In this document: positions 25,322 through 37,606 of the stretch, piece after piece
Numbering within the stretch: position 1 is the stretch's first letter
How the letters are laid out: each line of letters opens with the position of its first letter
NCBI GenBank assembly: GCA_026874595.1
Contig: CM049309.1
Coordinates: 96,928,723 to 96,992,722, forward strand
From: Sipunculus nudus
Lineage: Eukaryota; Annelida; Sipuncula; Golfingiida; Sipunculidae
Length of the DNA: 64,000 bases
Direction: 5' to 3'
Translations under genes and position numbers: made by a program
The notes under the pieces: model-generated
What the model was told of the DNA's origin: nothing
What the model saw: only the letters and a program-made list of their open reading frames with translations
Databases searched by the model: none

Positions 25322-27440
25322 ACAAGGGACCCATGGGTCACGGCACTCAGCTGTTATATATGATAAAAATATGATTTGGAAAAGAGGTACATGCTTGTTT
25401 TGTGTGGTAATAAATATAAGCTTTATTATGAGTTGTTGGTGTTTAGCTTATGCATGATTTTGATAGTATCTTTGGAGACAGGGAAGAGGACTGATTTCAT
25501 TTATTTTATTAACAAATGGAGTGCTATTGTCACACAGATTTTGACTTGGCCATATAACTTATAAGCAGCACATATAATGTAAGAGTTTAACTATTTATTA
25601 AAATTTAATAACAAATATTGTGCCAATATCATTTTTATTAAAAAAATAATAAGAAAATCATATGATTTTTTTAAATAAAATATAACTGAAATGATTATTG
25701 AAATAATATTATAGAATATATATTCATGAATGCATTCATGAATACATTTTGAAAGTATCTGCACTGGTATTCAAATACTTTCATTTTTACCTGAATTCCC
25801 ATTCTTATGCAATAATTTTTTTTAATGCAGTACATGTTCATATTGGTATTCAAATACATTTGCAAAGCATTCGCACCATGTCTAGTATTTATTCAGTTTT
25901 AGCCAAACAATGATGTTGAGAATCCAGAATATACAAAATTCACAAAAAATTCAGATAATGATCATAAGTACCTGGTTTTATGGCTTTTATTTATGTTTAA
26001 AAAAATGTAATTTATTCACTTTGAACTACTTTCACATCAATCTACATACTAGACACAGTAGGAATCTAGATTAATATTATCAACTGCATCTTTGTCTATC
26101 ATTAACTTCCTTCATATGATCCATAATGATAAGTAATGAATAATATGATTTATATAATATAATATGATTAATTATATATTTTATATACTAATAACTTATA
26201 AAATTTGAAAAATTCAGAACTAATTTTTGGTATTCAATTGAATCTTGATGAAATAATGTTACATCCCTGACAAAAAATCTCTAGCTTCAGCAATCCTCTT
26301 GTTAAGGGAGTAAATATATTTCTTGATTTTTTTAAAAAGTGCATTATGTTTGGGCCCATAACTTAAAACAATTACGCAATACTGACATCATTTCTGGCAT
26401 GTGCATAGCGAATGTATAGAAAAATATGTATATTATATATGATCAAAGTCAGATCAGTGGTTTTGATATTAGGCAGTCTTACAGTGGAACAATGGGTTTT
26501 TAAAGGGAAAATGAAGTTTGTCATTAATATTTCGAAGGAATTAAGTCCTAGTGATCAAATTCTTAGCATGGTAGGGAATTTTGGAGACATCTAACTGTAT
26601 GCTAAATTTAAGGAACTTAGAGCTGAAGCTGGGGAGCTGAGCTCGAGCAAACTGCATAACACTAGCTTGATGTAAACTTGATGTGACATGGTGCTTAAAA
26701 ACTTGAATAAAATCTACAGTTTTTGATTAACTGGTTTCAAATTTTTGGTGTTAACAGACAAAATGCTAACAAAAACATGCTGTGAAAATTAAATCCACAG
26801 TACTTACAGGAAAAAAAAGTGCCATGGTCAAACTTGGACAAAATTTAAGGTACCAATTTTCTATTTTTGCCAATATTTAAAAAAATTTAACAGATTTTGA
26901 TCTAATTTTTGGTATACAATTAAATTTTGATCAATTAAAGTTGTATTACTGAAAAAAGTCCCTATCTTTAACACTTTTGGTCTTAAGTGACCAAATATCT
27001 TTCCTGATTTTTTTACAAAGTCCATTATGTTTGGGCCCATAACTTTTTTAAATTAAATAATACTGACTTAATTTCTGGCATGTACATAGGAACTATATAG
27101 AGGAATATTTATGGTAAATATGAAGAAAACCAGATGAGTGGTTTTTATATTAAGCAGTCCTGAAGTGTGAAAATATATTTCTAATAAAAAAATTGAGGTT
27201 TTTTCTTAAATCTCAAAGGAGCGAAGTCCTAGTGACCCAATTTTCGGCATGGTAGGAGATTTTGGGGACATCTATCTGTATGGCCAATTTCAGATTCGTA
27301 GGTCCAATGGTATCAAAACGTGCCAGTCTTACGGACGGACATCCGGACAGACGGACGGACGGCAAGACAGACGGACGGACGACGGACAATGGACCACGAC
27401 TATAGCTTAGATGACTTATAGTCAGCTGAGCTAAAAAAAA
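25322..27440 (+). mobile_element. Family A element nested in family E
   Basis: 5' end ACAAGG followed by the perfect palindrome GACCCATGGGTC (25328-25339) and CACTCAGCTG. The 3' end has a GACGGACGG microsatellite (27332-27395) and the hairpin closing CAGCTGAGCT (27423-27432) with an A run. Shorter than other A copies owing to a deletion near 26150, where a TA-rich junction replaces several hundred bases. Non-coding. Confidence 0.75.
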
Positions 27441-27461
27441 TGTTGCAGGAAGATCAGTCAA

Positions 27462-27481
27462 AGAGTCTCAGAGGAGACTCT
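27462..27481. repeat. Perfect 8-bp-stem hairpin
   Basis: AGAGTCTC (27462-27469), loop AGAG, GAGACTCT (27474-27481). Followed by TGTTTTGGCAGATTATA, which resembles the family C 3' end TGTTTTGGCGGATAC, so it may be a degraded C-type terminus. Confidence 0.6.
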
Positions 27482-27569
27482 GTTTTGGCAGATTATAACA
27501 AATAAATACTCAATGACATATTATGGATAAATGCGGAAAAGACCATTACAGCCTTCTGAAAGTAGCTAA

Positions 27570-28700
27570 ACACAGGTAGCGCCACCTGCAGGTCAAAATT
27601 ATTAAGCAGTCACATGATCAACATTCCTGTGAAATTTGAAACTGAAGGCTGCAGCAGTTCCTTAGATATTTGGTAACAGACAATACATCATGTATGGAAA
27701 CACATCAAGTTGTTAAATTTTACGATCGACAAAATTTGAAGTTCCGTAGAGACGCCATCTTGAGAATGACTTGACTGAATTTATACTCAAATTATTTCCC
27801 TTCCTCTAAGGAACTGTTGACTATGATATGAAGGCCAAAATATTAATACTTAATGACTTATCTACTAAGAAGTGGAAAAGACCATTTTGTCCCGCAGAAA
27901 GTAGGTCAACAAAGATGGCGCCACCTGGAGGTCAAAATCATTTAGCAGTCACATGATCAATATTCCTGTGAAATTTGAAACTGAAGACTGCAGCAGTTCC
28001 TTAGATATTTGGTAACAGACAATACATCATGTATGGAAACACATCAAGTTGTTAAATTTTACGATCGACAAAATTTGAAGTTCCGTATAGACGCCATCTT
28101 GAGAATGACTTGACTGAATTTATACTCAAATTAATCCCCTTACTCTAAGGAACTGTTGACTATGATATGAAGGCCAAAATATTAATACTTTATGAGTTTA
28201 TTTCGGAAGAAGTGGAAAAGACCATTTCATCCCGCAGAAAGTAGGTCAACACAGGTGGCGCCACCTGGAGGTCAAAATCATTGAGCAGTCATATGGTCAA
28301 TATTCCTGTGAAATTTGAAACTGGAGGCTGCAGCCGTTCCTTAGATATTTAGTAACAGACAATACATCCTGTATGGAAACACATCAAGTTGTCATATTTT
28401 GCGATCGACACGATTTGAATTTCCGTAAAGACACCATCTTGAAAATGACCTGACTGAATTTACACACAAATTATTCCCCTTCTTCTAAGGAACTGTTGAC
28501 TATGATATGAAGGCCAAAATATTAATACTTTATGACTTATCTTGGAAGAAATGGAAAAGACCATTTTGTCCCGCAAAAAGTAGGTCATCATAGGTGGCGC
28601 CACCAAAAGCTTATTTTTGCATGTCCATCCCATGATCATTAATTCTGCAAAGTTTCATGAAGGTAGCTGCCTTGGCTGTTGAGATATTTGGTAACAGACG
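27570..28700 (+). repeat. 340-bp tandem repeat, about 3.3 copies
   Basis: Units begin near 27576, 27916, 28256 and 28594, each with a version of GGTGGCGCCACC and followed (in the first three) by TCACATGATCAA or a close variant, then AGTTCCTTAGATATTTGGTA. Spacings of about 340 bases. It forms most of the interior of the family E element. Confidence 0.75.
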
Positions 28701-28786
28701 GTGGACGGTGGACAGTTGACAGTGGACAGTGGACAGTGGACGGCGGACGCTGCGCAATGGCATAAGTTCACAGAGTGAACTAAAAA

Positions 28787-29080
28787 TACAGGTGGTGCAA
28801 CCGGTTTTCGTTAACTGACAATAATAGTCATAGTCAATATTCAAGGCAAAATTTGTAGCAATCCATGCATTAATAATCAAGATACAGGAGCTTTCGTATC
28901 AAATTTTTGGTAATGCTAGGGGTACTTACAAGCCCTATAGCTCAGATAATATAGGTTACAGTGACCTAAAATCAGTGTTCCATGGAGAGGTTTTATTGAC
29001 TTCTCTGGATTTTGGATGCCTGGTCAGTTGACAGACAAGCACAATTCCTACACCTATGTTGACCTTCAGTCAGTTGAGAA
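28787..29080 (+). repeat. Family D fragment, diverged
   Basis: Starts ACAGGTGGTGCAACCGG and includes ATCCATGCATTAATAATC and GGGGTACTTACAAGCC, diverged versions of D phrases. It ends near CAGTCAGTTGAGAAAAA (29061-29077), a decayed A/D-type terminus. Confidence 0.5.
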
Positions 29081-29387
29081 AAAGGAACGATGCTGAATAA
29101 GCTAAATTCAAACAATTTGAAGTTCTTGAAAATGTATAGGCACATTTTTTAGAATTATAAAACCTGTTGAAAACTTCAAGCTTTGTATGTTTGATCCTGT
29201 CCCTGGATATTCCATAAAGTTTAGTTAATTTCTCAACTCAAGGACTTACATTGCATGTAGCTGTAGTGTAGCTTTCGACTGTAATTCACACAGTCATCAT
29301 CAACAGATGCTTGTGGAAAACTTGTTGTTTACTGGATTGACATGACTGTGACACATTTGGCAGTCATCAATTGCTGCAGTAACTAAC
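29081..29387 (-). other. Probable intron downstream of the NXNL exon
   Basis: Begins at the GT of the splice donor (29387, minus strand: CAG|GTTAGT). The first about 87 bases remain open in the exon's frame before a stop at 29300-29302. I do not find the next exon in this interval or confidently anywhere to the left. Confidence 0.5.
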
Positions 29388-29682
29388 CTGACTTGAGGGT
29401 CCCTGAACGGGAGGGCCAACCACTCCCCATGAGCTTCCTTCATGTACTGTGTCATATCAGCTTCATTCTTATCAAACGATATGAAAACAACTTCAAATGG
29501 TGACTGCCTTCTCAGGAGCTCATCATGAAGCTCAGCCAAAAGTGGAACAAACTGTTGACATGGAGGACACCAACTCGCAGAAAAGAGCAGGCCAATGATT
29601 TTATCAGCTAGCACATCCTGACCTTTGAACTTTTCACCCTCTTTATTAATGAGATCAGTCTCCTTGAATAATTCCATGGTTC
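29388..29682 (-). CDS. Nucleoredoxin-like protein (NXNL/RdCVF type), first coding exon
   Basis: Thioredoxin-fold exon. The ATG is at 29675-29677; 96 full codons plus two bases precede the donor CAG|GTTAGT (exon end 29388, phase 2). Five non-coding exon bases precede the ATG after an acceptor with a T-rich tract ending TTTTTCAG, so at least one 5' untranslated exon lies to the right. The translation starts MELFKETDLI and has the redox motif WCPPC at residues 36-40 in LFSASWCPPCQQFVP, then VVFISFDK (63-70), and WLALPF (86-91), all typical of nucleoredoxin/tryparedoxin-like proteins, which reduce disulfides in the cytosol. The start motif and short length fit NXNL1/NXNL2-like proteins; I cannot tell which. 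No frame damage is seen. The rest of the fold must come from a later exon not located here. Confidence 0.82.
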
Positions 29683-29764
29683 CTGAAAAATAAAAAAAAC
29701 AGGTAGGTAGTTTTTTAATTGCATCAGATATATAATATTCAATGATTTTATAGATTACTGTGGA

Positions 29765-32700
29765 GCTGATAGATATCGTTCACAAATACCATAATACAAC
29801 CAATCATTGTGTGTGTAACTGATGTGTATAGTTTACACTTTCCTTATTATAAACAATCAGTCTGTGTGTAGCTGATGTGTAAAGTTCACAAATGCTGTAA
29901 TATAACTAATCAGTATGTGTGTAGATGATGTGTATAGTTCACAAATACCATAATATAACCAATCATTGTGTGTGTAACTGATGTGTATGGTTTACACTTT
30001 CCTTATTATAAACAATCAGTGTGTGTGTAGCTGATGTGTATAGTTCACAAATACCATAATATAACCAATCATTGTGTGTGTAACTGATGTGTATGGTTTA
30101 CACTTTCCTTATTATAAACAATCAGTCTGTGTGTAGCTGGTGTGTAAAGTTTACAAATGCCGTAATATAACCAATCAGTGTGTGTGTAGATGATGTGTAT
30201 AGTTCACAAATACCATAATATAACCAATCATTGTGTGTGTAGATGATGTGTAAAGTTCACAAATACCATAATATAACCAATCAGTGTGTATGTAACTGAT
30301 GTGTATGGTTTACACTTTCCTTATTATAAACAATCAGTGTGTGTGTAGCTGGTGTGTAAAGTTTACAAATGCAGTAATATAACCAATCAGTGTGTGTGTA
30401 GATGATGTGTAAAGTTCACAAATACCATAATATAACCAATCAGTGTGTGTGTAACTGATGTGTAAAGTTCACAAATACCATAATATAACCAATCAGGGTG
30501 TGTGTAACTGATGTGTATGGTTTACACTTTCCTTATTATAAACAATCAGTCTGTGTGTAGCTGGTGTGTAAAGTTTACAAATGCCGTAATATAACCAATC
30601 AGTGTGTGTGTAGATGATGTGTATAGTTCACAAATACCATAATATAACCAATCAGCGTGTGTGTAACTGATGTGTAAAGTTCACAAATACCATAATATAA
30701 CCAATCAGTGTGTGTGTAGATGATGTGTATAGTTCACAAATACCATAATATAACCAATCATTGTGTGTGTAACTGATGTGTATGGTTTACACTTTCCTTA
30801 TTATAAACAATCAGTCTGTGTGTAGCTGGTGTGTAAAGTTTACAAATGCCGTAATATAACCAATCAGTGTGTGTGTAGATGATGTGTAAAATTTACAAAT
30901 ACCGTAATATAACCAATCAGTGTGTGTGTAACTGATGTGTAAAGTTCACAAATACCATAATATTACCAATCAGGGTGTGTGTAACTGATGTGTATGGTTT
31001 ACACTTTCCTTATTATAAACAATCAGTCTGTGTGTAGCTGGTGTGTAAAGTTTACAAATGCCGTAATATAACCAATCAGTGTGTGTGTAGATGATGTGTA
31101 TAGTTCACAAATACCATAACATAACCAATCAGCGTGTGTGTAACTGATGTGTAAAGTTCACAAATACCATAATATAACCAATCAGTGTGTGTGTAACTGA
31201 TGTGTATGGTTTACACTTTCCTTATTATAAACAATCAGTGTGTGTGTAGCTGGTGTGTAAAGTTTACAAATGCTGTAATATAACCAATCAGTGTGTGTGT
31301 AGATGATGTGTAAAGTTCACAAATACCATAATATAACCAATCAGCGTGTGTGTAACTGATGTGTAAAGTTCACAAATACCATAATATAACCAATCAGTGT
31401 GTATGTAACTGATGTGTATGGTTTACACTTTCCTTATTATAAACAATCAGTGTGTGTGTAGCTGGTGTGTAAAGTTTACAAATGCCGTAATATAACCAAT
31501 CAGTGTGTGTGTAGATGATGTGTATAGTTCACAAATACCATAATATAACCAATCAGCTTGTGTGTAACTCATGTGTAAAGTTCACAAATACCATAATATA
31601 ACCAATCATTGTGTGTGTAACTGATGTGTATGGTTTACACTTTCCTTATTATAAACAATCAGTCTGTGTGTAGCTGGTGTGTAAAGTTTACAAATGCCGT
31701 AATATAACCAATCAGTGTGTGTGTAGATGATGTGTATAGTTCACAAATACCATAATATAACAAATCATTGTGTGTGTAGATGATGTGTAAAGTTCACAAA
31801 TACCATAATATAACCAATCAGTGTGTATGTAACTGATGTGTATGGTTTACACTTTCCTTATTATAAACAATCAGTGTGTGTGTAGCTGGTGTGTAAAGTT
31901 TACAAATGCAGTAATATAACCAATCAGTGTGTGTGTAGATGATGTGTAAAGTTCACAAATACCATAATATAACCAATCAGTGTGTGTGTAACTGATGTGT
32001 AAAGTTCACAAATACCATAATATAACCAATCAGGGTGTGTGTAACTGATGTGTATGGTTTACACTTTCCTTATTATAAACAATCAGTCTGTGTGTAGCTG
32101 GTGTGTAAAGTTTACAAATGCCGTAATATAACCAATCACTGTGTGTGTAGATGATGTGTAAAATTCACAAATACCGTAATATAACCAATCAGTGTGTGTG
32201 TAACTGATGTGTAAAGTTCACAAATACCATAATATTACCAATCAGGGTGTGTGTAACTGATGTGTATGGTTTACACTTTCCTTATTATAAACAATCAGTC
32301 TGTGTGTAGCTGGTGTGTAAAGTTTACAAATGCTGTAATATAACCAATCAGTGTGTGTGTAGATGATGTGTATAGTTCACAAATACCATAATATAACCAA
32401 TCAGCGTGTGTGTAACTGATGTGTAAAGTTCACAAATACCATAATATAACCAATCAGTGTGTGTGTAACTGATGTGTATGGTTTACACTTTCCTTATTAT
32501 AAACAATCAGTGTGTGTGTAGCTGGTGTGTAAAGTTTACAAATGCTGTAATATAACCAATCAGTGTGTGTGTAGATGATGTGTAAAGTTCACAAATACCA
32601 TAATATAACCAATCAGCGTGTGTGTAACTGATGTGTAAAGTTCACAAATACCATAATATAACCAATCAGTGTGTATGTAACTGATGTGTATGGTTTACAC

Positions 32701-35457
32701 TTTCCTTATTATAAACAATCAGTGTGTGTGTAGCTGGTGTGTAAAGTTTACAAATGCCGTAATATAACCAATCAGTGTGTGTGTAGATGATGTGTATAGT
32801 TCACAAATACCATAATATAACCAATCAGCTTGTGTGTAACTCATGTGTAAAGTTCACAAATACCATAATATAACCAATCATTGTGTGTGAAACTGATGTG
32901 TATGGTTTACACTTTCCTTATTATAAACAATCAGTGTGTGTGTAGCTGGTGTGTAAAGTTTACAAATGCCGTAATATAACCAATAAGTGTGTGTGTAGAT
33001 GATGTGTATAGTTCACAAATACCATAATATAACCAATCAGTGTGTGTGTAACTGATGTGTAAAGTTCACAAATACCATAATATAACCAATCAGCGTGTGT
33101 GTAACTGATGTGTAAAGTTCACAAATACCATAATATAACCAATCAGTGTGTGTGTAACTGATGTGTATAGTTCACAAATACCATAATATAACCAATCAGT
33201 GTGTGTGTAACTGATGTGTAAAGTTCAGAAATACCATAATATAACCAATCAGTGTGTGTGTAACTGATGTGTAAAGTTCACAAATACCATAATATAACCA
33301 ATCAGCGTGTGTGTAACTGATGTGTAAAGTTCACAAATACCATAATATAACCAATCAGTGTGTGTGTAACTGATGTGTATAGTTCACAAATACCATAATA
33401 TAACCAATCAGCGTGTGTGTAACTGATGTGTAAAGTTCACAAATACCATAATATAACCAATCAGTGTGCGTGTAACTGATGTGTATGGTTTACACTTTCC
33501 TTATTATAAACAATCAGTGTGTGTGTAACTGATGTGTAAAGTTTACAAATGCCGTAATATAACCAATCAGTGTGTGTGTAGATGATGTGTAAAGTTCACA
33601 AATGCCGTAATATAACCAATCAGTGTGTGTGTAGCTGATGTGTAAAGTTCACAAATACCATAATATAACCAATCAGTGTGTGTGTAGCTGATGTGTAAAG
33701 TTCACAAATGCCGTAATATAACCAATCAGTGTGTGTGTAGATGACGTGTAAAGTTCACAAATACCATAATATAACCAATCAGGGTGTGTGTAACTGATGT
33801 GTAAAGTTCACAAATACCTTAATATAACCAATCAGCGTTTGTGTAGATGATGTGTAAAGTTCACAAATACCATAATATAACCAATCAGTGTGTGTGTAGA
33901 TGATGTGTATAGTTCACAAATACCATAATATAACCAATCAGCGTGTGTGTACCTCATATGTAAAGTTCACAAATACCATAATATAACCAATCAGGGTGTG
34001 TGTAACTGATGTGTAAAGTTCACAAATTCCATAATATAACCAATCAGCATGTGTGTAACTGATGTGTAAAGTTCACAAATACCATAATATAACCAATCAT
34101 TGTGTGTGTAACTGATGTGTATGGTTTACACTTTCCTTATTATAAACAATCAGTGTGTGTGTAGCTGATGTGTAAAGTTCACAAATGCTGTATTATTACC
34201 AATCAGTGTGTGTGTAGATGATGTGTATAGTTCACAAATACCATAATATAACCAATCAGCATGTGTGTAACTGATGTGTAAAGTTTACAAATACCATAAT
34301 ATAACCAATCAGCGTGTGTGTAACTCATGTGTAAAGTTCACAAATACCATAATATTACCAATCAGTGTGTATGTAACTGATGTGTAAAGTTCACAAATAC
34401 CATAATATAACCAATCAGTGTGTGTGTAACTGATGTGTAAAGTTCACAAATACCATAATATAACCAATCAGGGTGTGTGTAACTGATGTGTATGGTTTAC
34501 ACTTTCCTTATTATAAACAATCAGTGTGTGTGTAGCTGATGTGTATAGTTCACAAATACCATAATATAACCAATCAGTGTGTGTGTAACTGATGTGTAAA
34601 GTTCACAAATACCATAATATAACCAATCAGCATGTGTGTAACTGACGTGTAAAGTTCACAAATACCTTAATATCACCAATTAGCGTGTGTGTATATGAGG
34701 TGTACAGTCCACAAATACCATTATATAACAAATCAGCGTGTGTGTAGCTGATGTGTATAGTTCACAAATACCATAATATAACCAATCAGCGTGTGTGTAT
34801 ATGAGGTGTACAGCCCACAAATACCATTATATAACAAATCAGCGTGTGTGTAACTGATGTGTAAAGTGCACAAATACCTTTATATAACCAATCAGCGTTT
34901 GTGTAGATGATGTGTATAGTTCACAAATACCTTAATATAATCAATCAGTGTTTGTGCAGATGATGTGTAAAGTTCACAAATGAAATAATATAACCAATCA
35001 GCGTGTGTGTATATGAGGTGTACAGTCCACAAATACCATTATATAACAAATCAGCGTGTGTGTAGCTGATGTGTATAGTTCACAAATACCATAATATAAC
35101 CAATCAGCGTGTGTGTATATGAGGTGTACAGCCCACAAATACCATTATATAACAAATCAGCGTGTGTGTAACTGATGTGTAAAGTGCACAAATACCTTTA
35201 TTTAACCAATCAGCGTTTGTGTAGATGATGTGTATAGTTCACAAATACCTTAATATAATCAATCAGTGTTTGTGCAGATGATGTGTAAAGTTCACAAATG
35301 AAATAATATAACCAATCAGCGTGTGTGTAGATGAGGTGTATTGTCCACAAATACCATTATATAACCAAATTTTCAGTGTATGTGTAGCTGTTGGGAAAAG
35401 TTAACAAATACCATAATTTACCAATCACAGTGTGTGTAGTTGATATGTAAAGTTAGG
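29765..35457. repeat. 53-bp satellite with 212-bp higher-order repeat
   Basis: About 107 units of 53 bases. The commonest form contains ATATAACCAATCAG, GTGTGTGTAACTGATGTG and AAAGTTCACAAATACC. A second form replaces the middle with GGTTTACACTTTCCTTATT. Start positions of GTTTACACTTTCC are 29831, 29990, 30096, 30308, 30520, 30785, 30997, then every 212 bases to 32905, then 33488, 34124 and 34495; every interval is an exact multiple of 53. So four-unit higher-order repeats dominate 30.1-32.9 kb and dissolve to the right, and units beyond 34.7 kb are diverged. It begins about 80 bases outside the NXNL exon acceptor. Confidence 0.95.
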
Positions 35458-35737
35458 TGACTGTCTGAAGAATAAAGATGCACAAGCACACCAGTCAGAA
35501 TTAAGGTCTTAGACCCAACACTTGGCACTCGCTATAGGTGTAAAATTGTTATAGTTGAAAATGCAGATGCCACCAAGCAGAGAGTCTTTCAGCCACCAAA
35601 GTGCCCAAGGGGGTAAGCAATTAAGAGAAGGCTATGAGGAGGCTTGAGAGCAACAACATCAACAGGTACAATGCAGAAACCGATACATCCATTGACAGGC
35701 ACAACAGCTCAGACCAAAAGTTCACACTTACCATAAT
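35458..35737. other. Unassigned DNA after the satellite
   Basis: No coding frame with recognisable content. It could hold the upstream exon or promoter of the nucleoredoxin-like gene, but nothing in the sequence fixes that. Confidence 0.4.
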
Positions 35738-35940
35738 ACAAGAGACCTGCTGGTCACGGCCCTCAGCTGAAATTATTTCTGAGAATATTTGTATGAAATC
35801 CTATTGGTTGTGTTGACTATGTACTTTTATGGACTACATGATAACATACATGCATTCGTAAAAGTTTCAATATTTCAACTATGACTGTAAGATGCATGTA
35901 AATATATCCACTGGGAATTTATGAAACCCTGTAAATTATA
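35738..35940 (+). mobile_element. Family A-type 5' end fragment
   Basis: ACAAGAGACCTGCTGGTCAC followed by GGCCCTCAGCTGA, a diverged A 5' end. Cut off by a family B 5' end. Confidence 0.5.
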
Positions 35941-36330
35941 CAACAAGGCCTACAGGTCTAACGCAAACCTGTGCAATGGGATATACACCAGGTATAATGC
36001 TTCCGTGCTGGACCGTTACTTTTTAAGTACATGTGTGACATGTATATGTACAATTCAAGCACTGTACATTTTGAACCTTGGTGCCTGCACCAATTACACA
36101 AACATCACTGCTGAAATATGTCATAGGTGCGCACAACACAAAAATGACTGTAAGTGGCACCACCAGTCTTACGTACCAGAAAGCCATAAAAGATATATGG
36201 ACATGAAAAATATCAGGCAGAAACGTCAAACCACTGTTAAGTTATGTGCACAGAAGCATGAAATAACTAGAAAACAAGTAGTGGACAAGTGACAACGTGT
36301 ATCTGCCGAAGTCAGAGTGGTATAGGTGAA
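35941..36330 (+). mobile_element. Family B 5' end fragment followed by family C 5' end fragment
   Basis: Starts ACAAGGCCTACAGGTCTAA with diverged GCAAACCTGTG. At about 36265 the text changes to a C-type 5' end (ACTAGAAAACAAGTAG, then GTGTATCTGCCGAAGTC). Neither element's 3' end follows. Confidence 0.5.
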
Positions 36331-36339
36331 GTATGCAGG

Positions 36340-36445
36340 GTTGGGCTGCCCAAAACCTGTTTTCCGCAGAGCAGAGCCTAAAACCTGCCTTCAACTGCCT
36401 AAAATAGGTTATAACCTGCCTAAAACTGCCTAAAACCTTACATAC
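36340..36445. repeat. Short minisatellite of GCCTAAAACC words
   Basis: The words CCTAAAACCTGCC or CCTAAAACTGCC recur about six times. Not seen elsewhere in the window. Confidence 0.6.
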
Positions 36446-36915
36446 CCTCACCTATGACTTGCAGTTAAACTATGTTTTATTATAACACAGCCAAATCCAT
36501 TAAAGAAATATGCTCAACAAATAAAAGTTAGAAACACTTTATTCAAACTAAATAAATTAAACCATGATACAAAAAAAAGCCACAGATGAACACAACACTA
36601 CTTCAGGTTTTCCATATGAACACAGTTCTCTGACAGTTTTAGCTAATATCACCAAATCATTTCCTGAGGACTCCCACTTCCATAACTGCCAGTTTATATA
36701 AGAATGCTCATACCATAAGCTTACAACCAAATACTTTGATTGGCTTTTTGATCACAAGGGATTAAATTTTGTTATATATGTGAAAGAAGTTTTTTTCCAA
36801 TTTAAAAAAGTTGTTCCATTCACATTGATGAATAGTCCTTTATACTGTAGTCTCACTAACATATCATGTATGTTTTGTATGCCTGTAGCTTCTAATGGCA
36901 AAAAGCAAAAGATTG
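36446..36915. other. Unassigned DNA, no feature recognised
   Basis: AT-rich, no coding frame or element end recognised. Confidence 0.4.
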
Positions 36916-36975
36916 ATTTTTAGCTCAGCTGAATGTAAGTCATCTGAGCTATAGTTGTGGTCCATTGTTTTTAAA
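36916..36975 (-). mobile_element. Family A/D 3' end fragment, reversed
   Basis: TTTTTAGCTCAGCTGAAT followed by GTCATCTGAGCTATAGTTG is the A/D 3' hairpin on the opposite strand (36918-36955), with its CTAAAAA end to the left. Only the terminus remains. Confidence 0.6.
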
Positions 36976-37009
36976 TGATAACAGATCTTTTATGCTAGCC
37001 ATAAACTAA

Positions 37010-37202
37010 ACAAGGCCTACTGGCCTAATGCGAACCTGTGCAATGAGATTACACCAGGTATAATGCTTCAATGCTGGACCATTACTTTTCAAGAACATGT
37101 GTAACATGTATATGAACAATGCAAGTACTAAACACTTAGAACAAGAAACAATTAAACAAACATCACTGCTGCAATTCTGGCATGGGTGAACACAACACAA
37201 AA
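37010..37202 (+). mobile_element. Family B 5' end, interrupted by family C
   Basis: ACAAGGCCTACTGGCCTAAT and GCGAACCTGTG (37029-37039), identical in layout to 21786 onward. At the phrase AACACAAAAA (about 37202) the sequence switches to a family C 5' end. Confidence 0.65.
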
Positions 37203-37590
37203 ACTAGAATATGGGTAGTCAACAAGCCACTACATGTATCCGCCAAAATCAGAGTGGAAAAGGTGAAGTGAGGCATGGATTGAGTGGCAAGGAGAAATAG
37301 AGTGAGGTGTGTTGCATAATAGCCTGGATGTCTGCAGCAGAAATGTGTATGTAGGTTGCCCCACCTACCACAAAATCCAGAAAGCTGTCCAAGATGTATA
37401 AACATGCAAATTTTATGCAGATAAGTCAAAGCACTACTGAGATATGAGTGATTTTAGCCCATGGCAGAAAAACAGACGGACGCTGTGCAAAAATGGTGGC
37501 AGGTGGCACCACCAATTTTGTGTATGATTAAGAGCTATGTGAGATCTATACACATGCAAAATTTCAGGGGCATGTCAAACCAGTCCTGAG

Positions 37591-37606
37591 ATATAAGCCT
37601 GAATGT
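37591..37606. repeat. Target-site duplication, left copy
   Basis: ATATAAGCCTGAATGT, identical to 40868-40883. The flanking base differs (G here, C at the other copy), which fixes the length at 16. Confidence 0.9.

Larger units (their letters stand above)
25257..28786 (+). mobile_element. Family E element, split by a nested family A element
   Basis: 5' end ACAAGAGACCCAGGGGTC with a near-palindrome, then GTTCACTCTGTGAA at 25279-25292. The exact reverse complement TTCACAGAGTGAAC lies at 28767-28780, followed by TAAAAA. Between them sit a family A element (25322-27440) and a 340-bp tandem repeat (27570-28700). A GTGGACAGTGGACGGCGGACG stretch precedes the 3' end as in the other families. The pairing of the two ends across the nested element is inference, but the 14-base match is exact. 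Non-coding. Confidence 0.65.

Noticed and set aside
29765-35457. CRISPR-like array, because of the regular 53-base spacing
   Set aside because: There are no unique spacers; the whole unit repeats. The context is eukaryotic, so it is a satellite.
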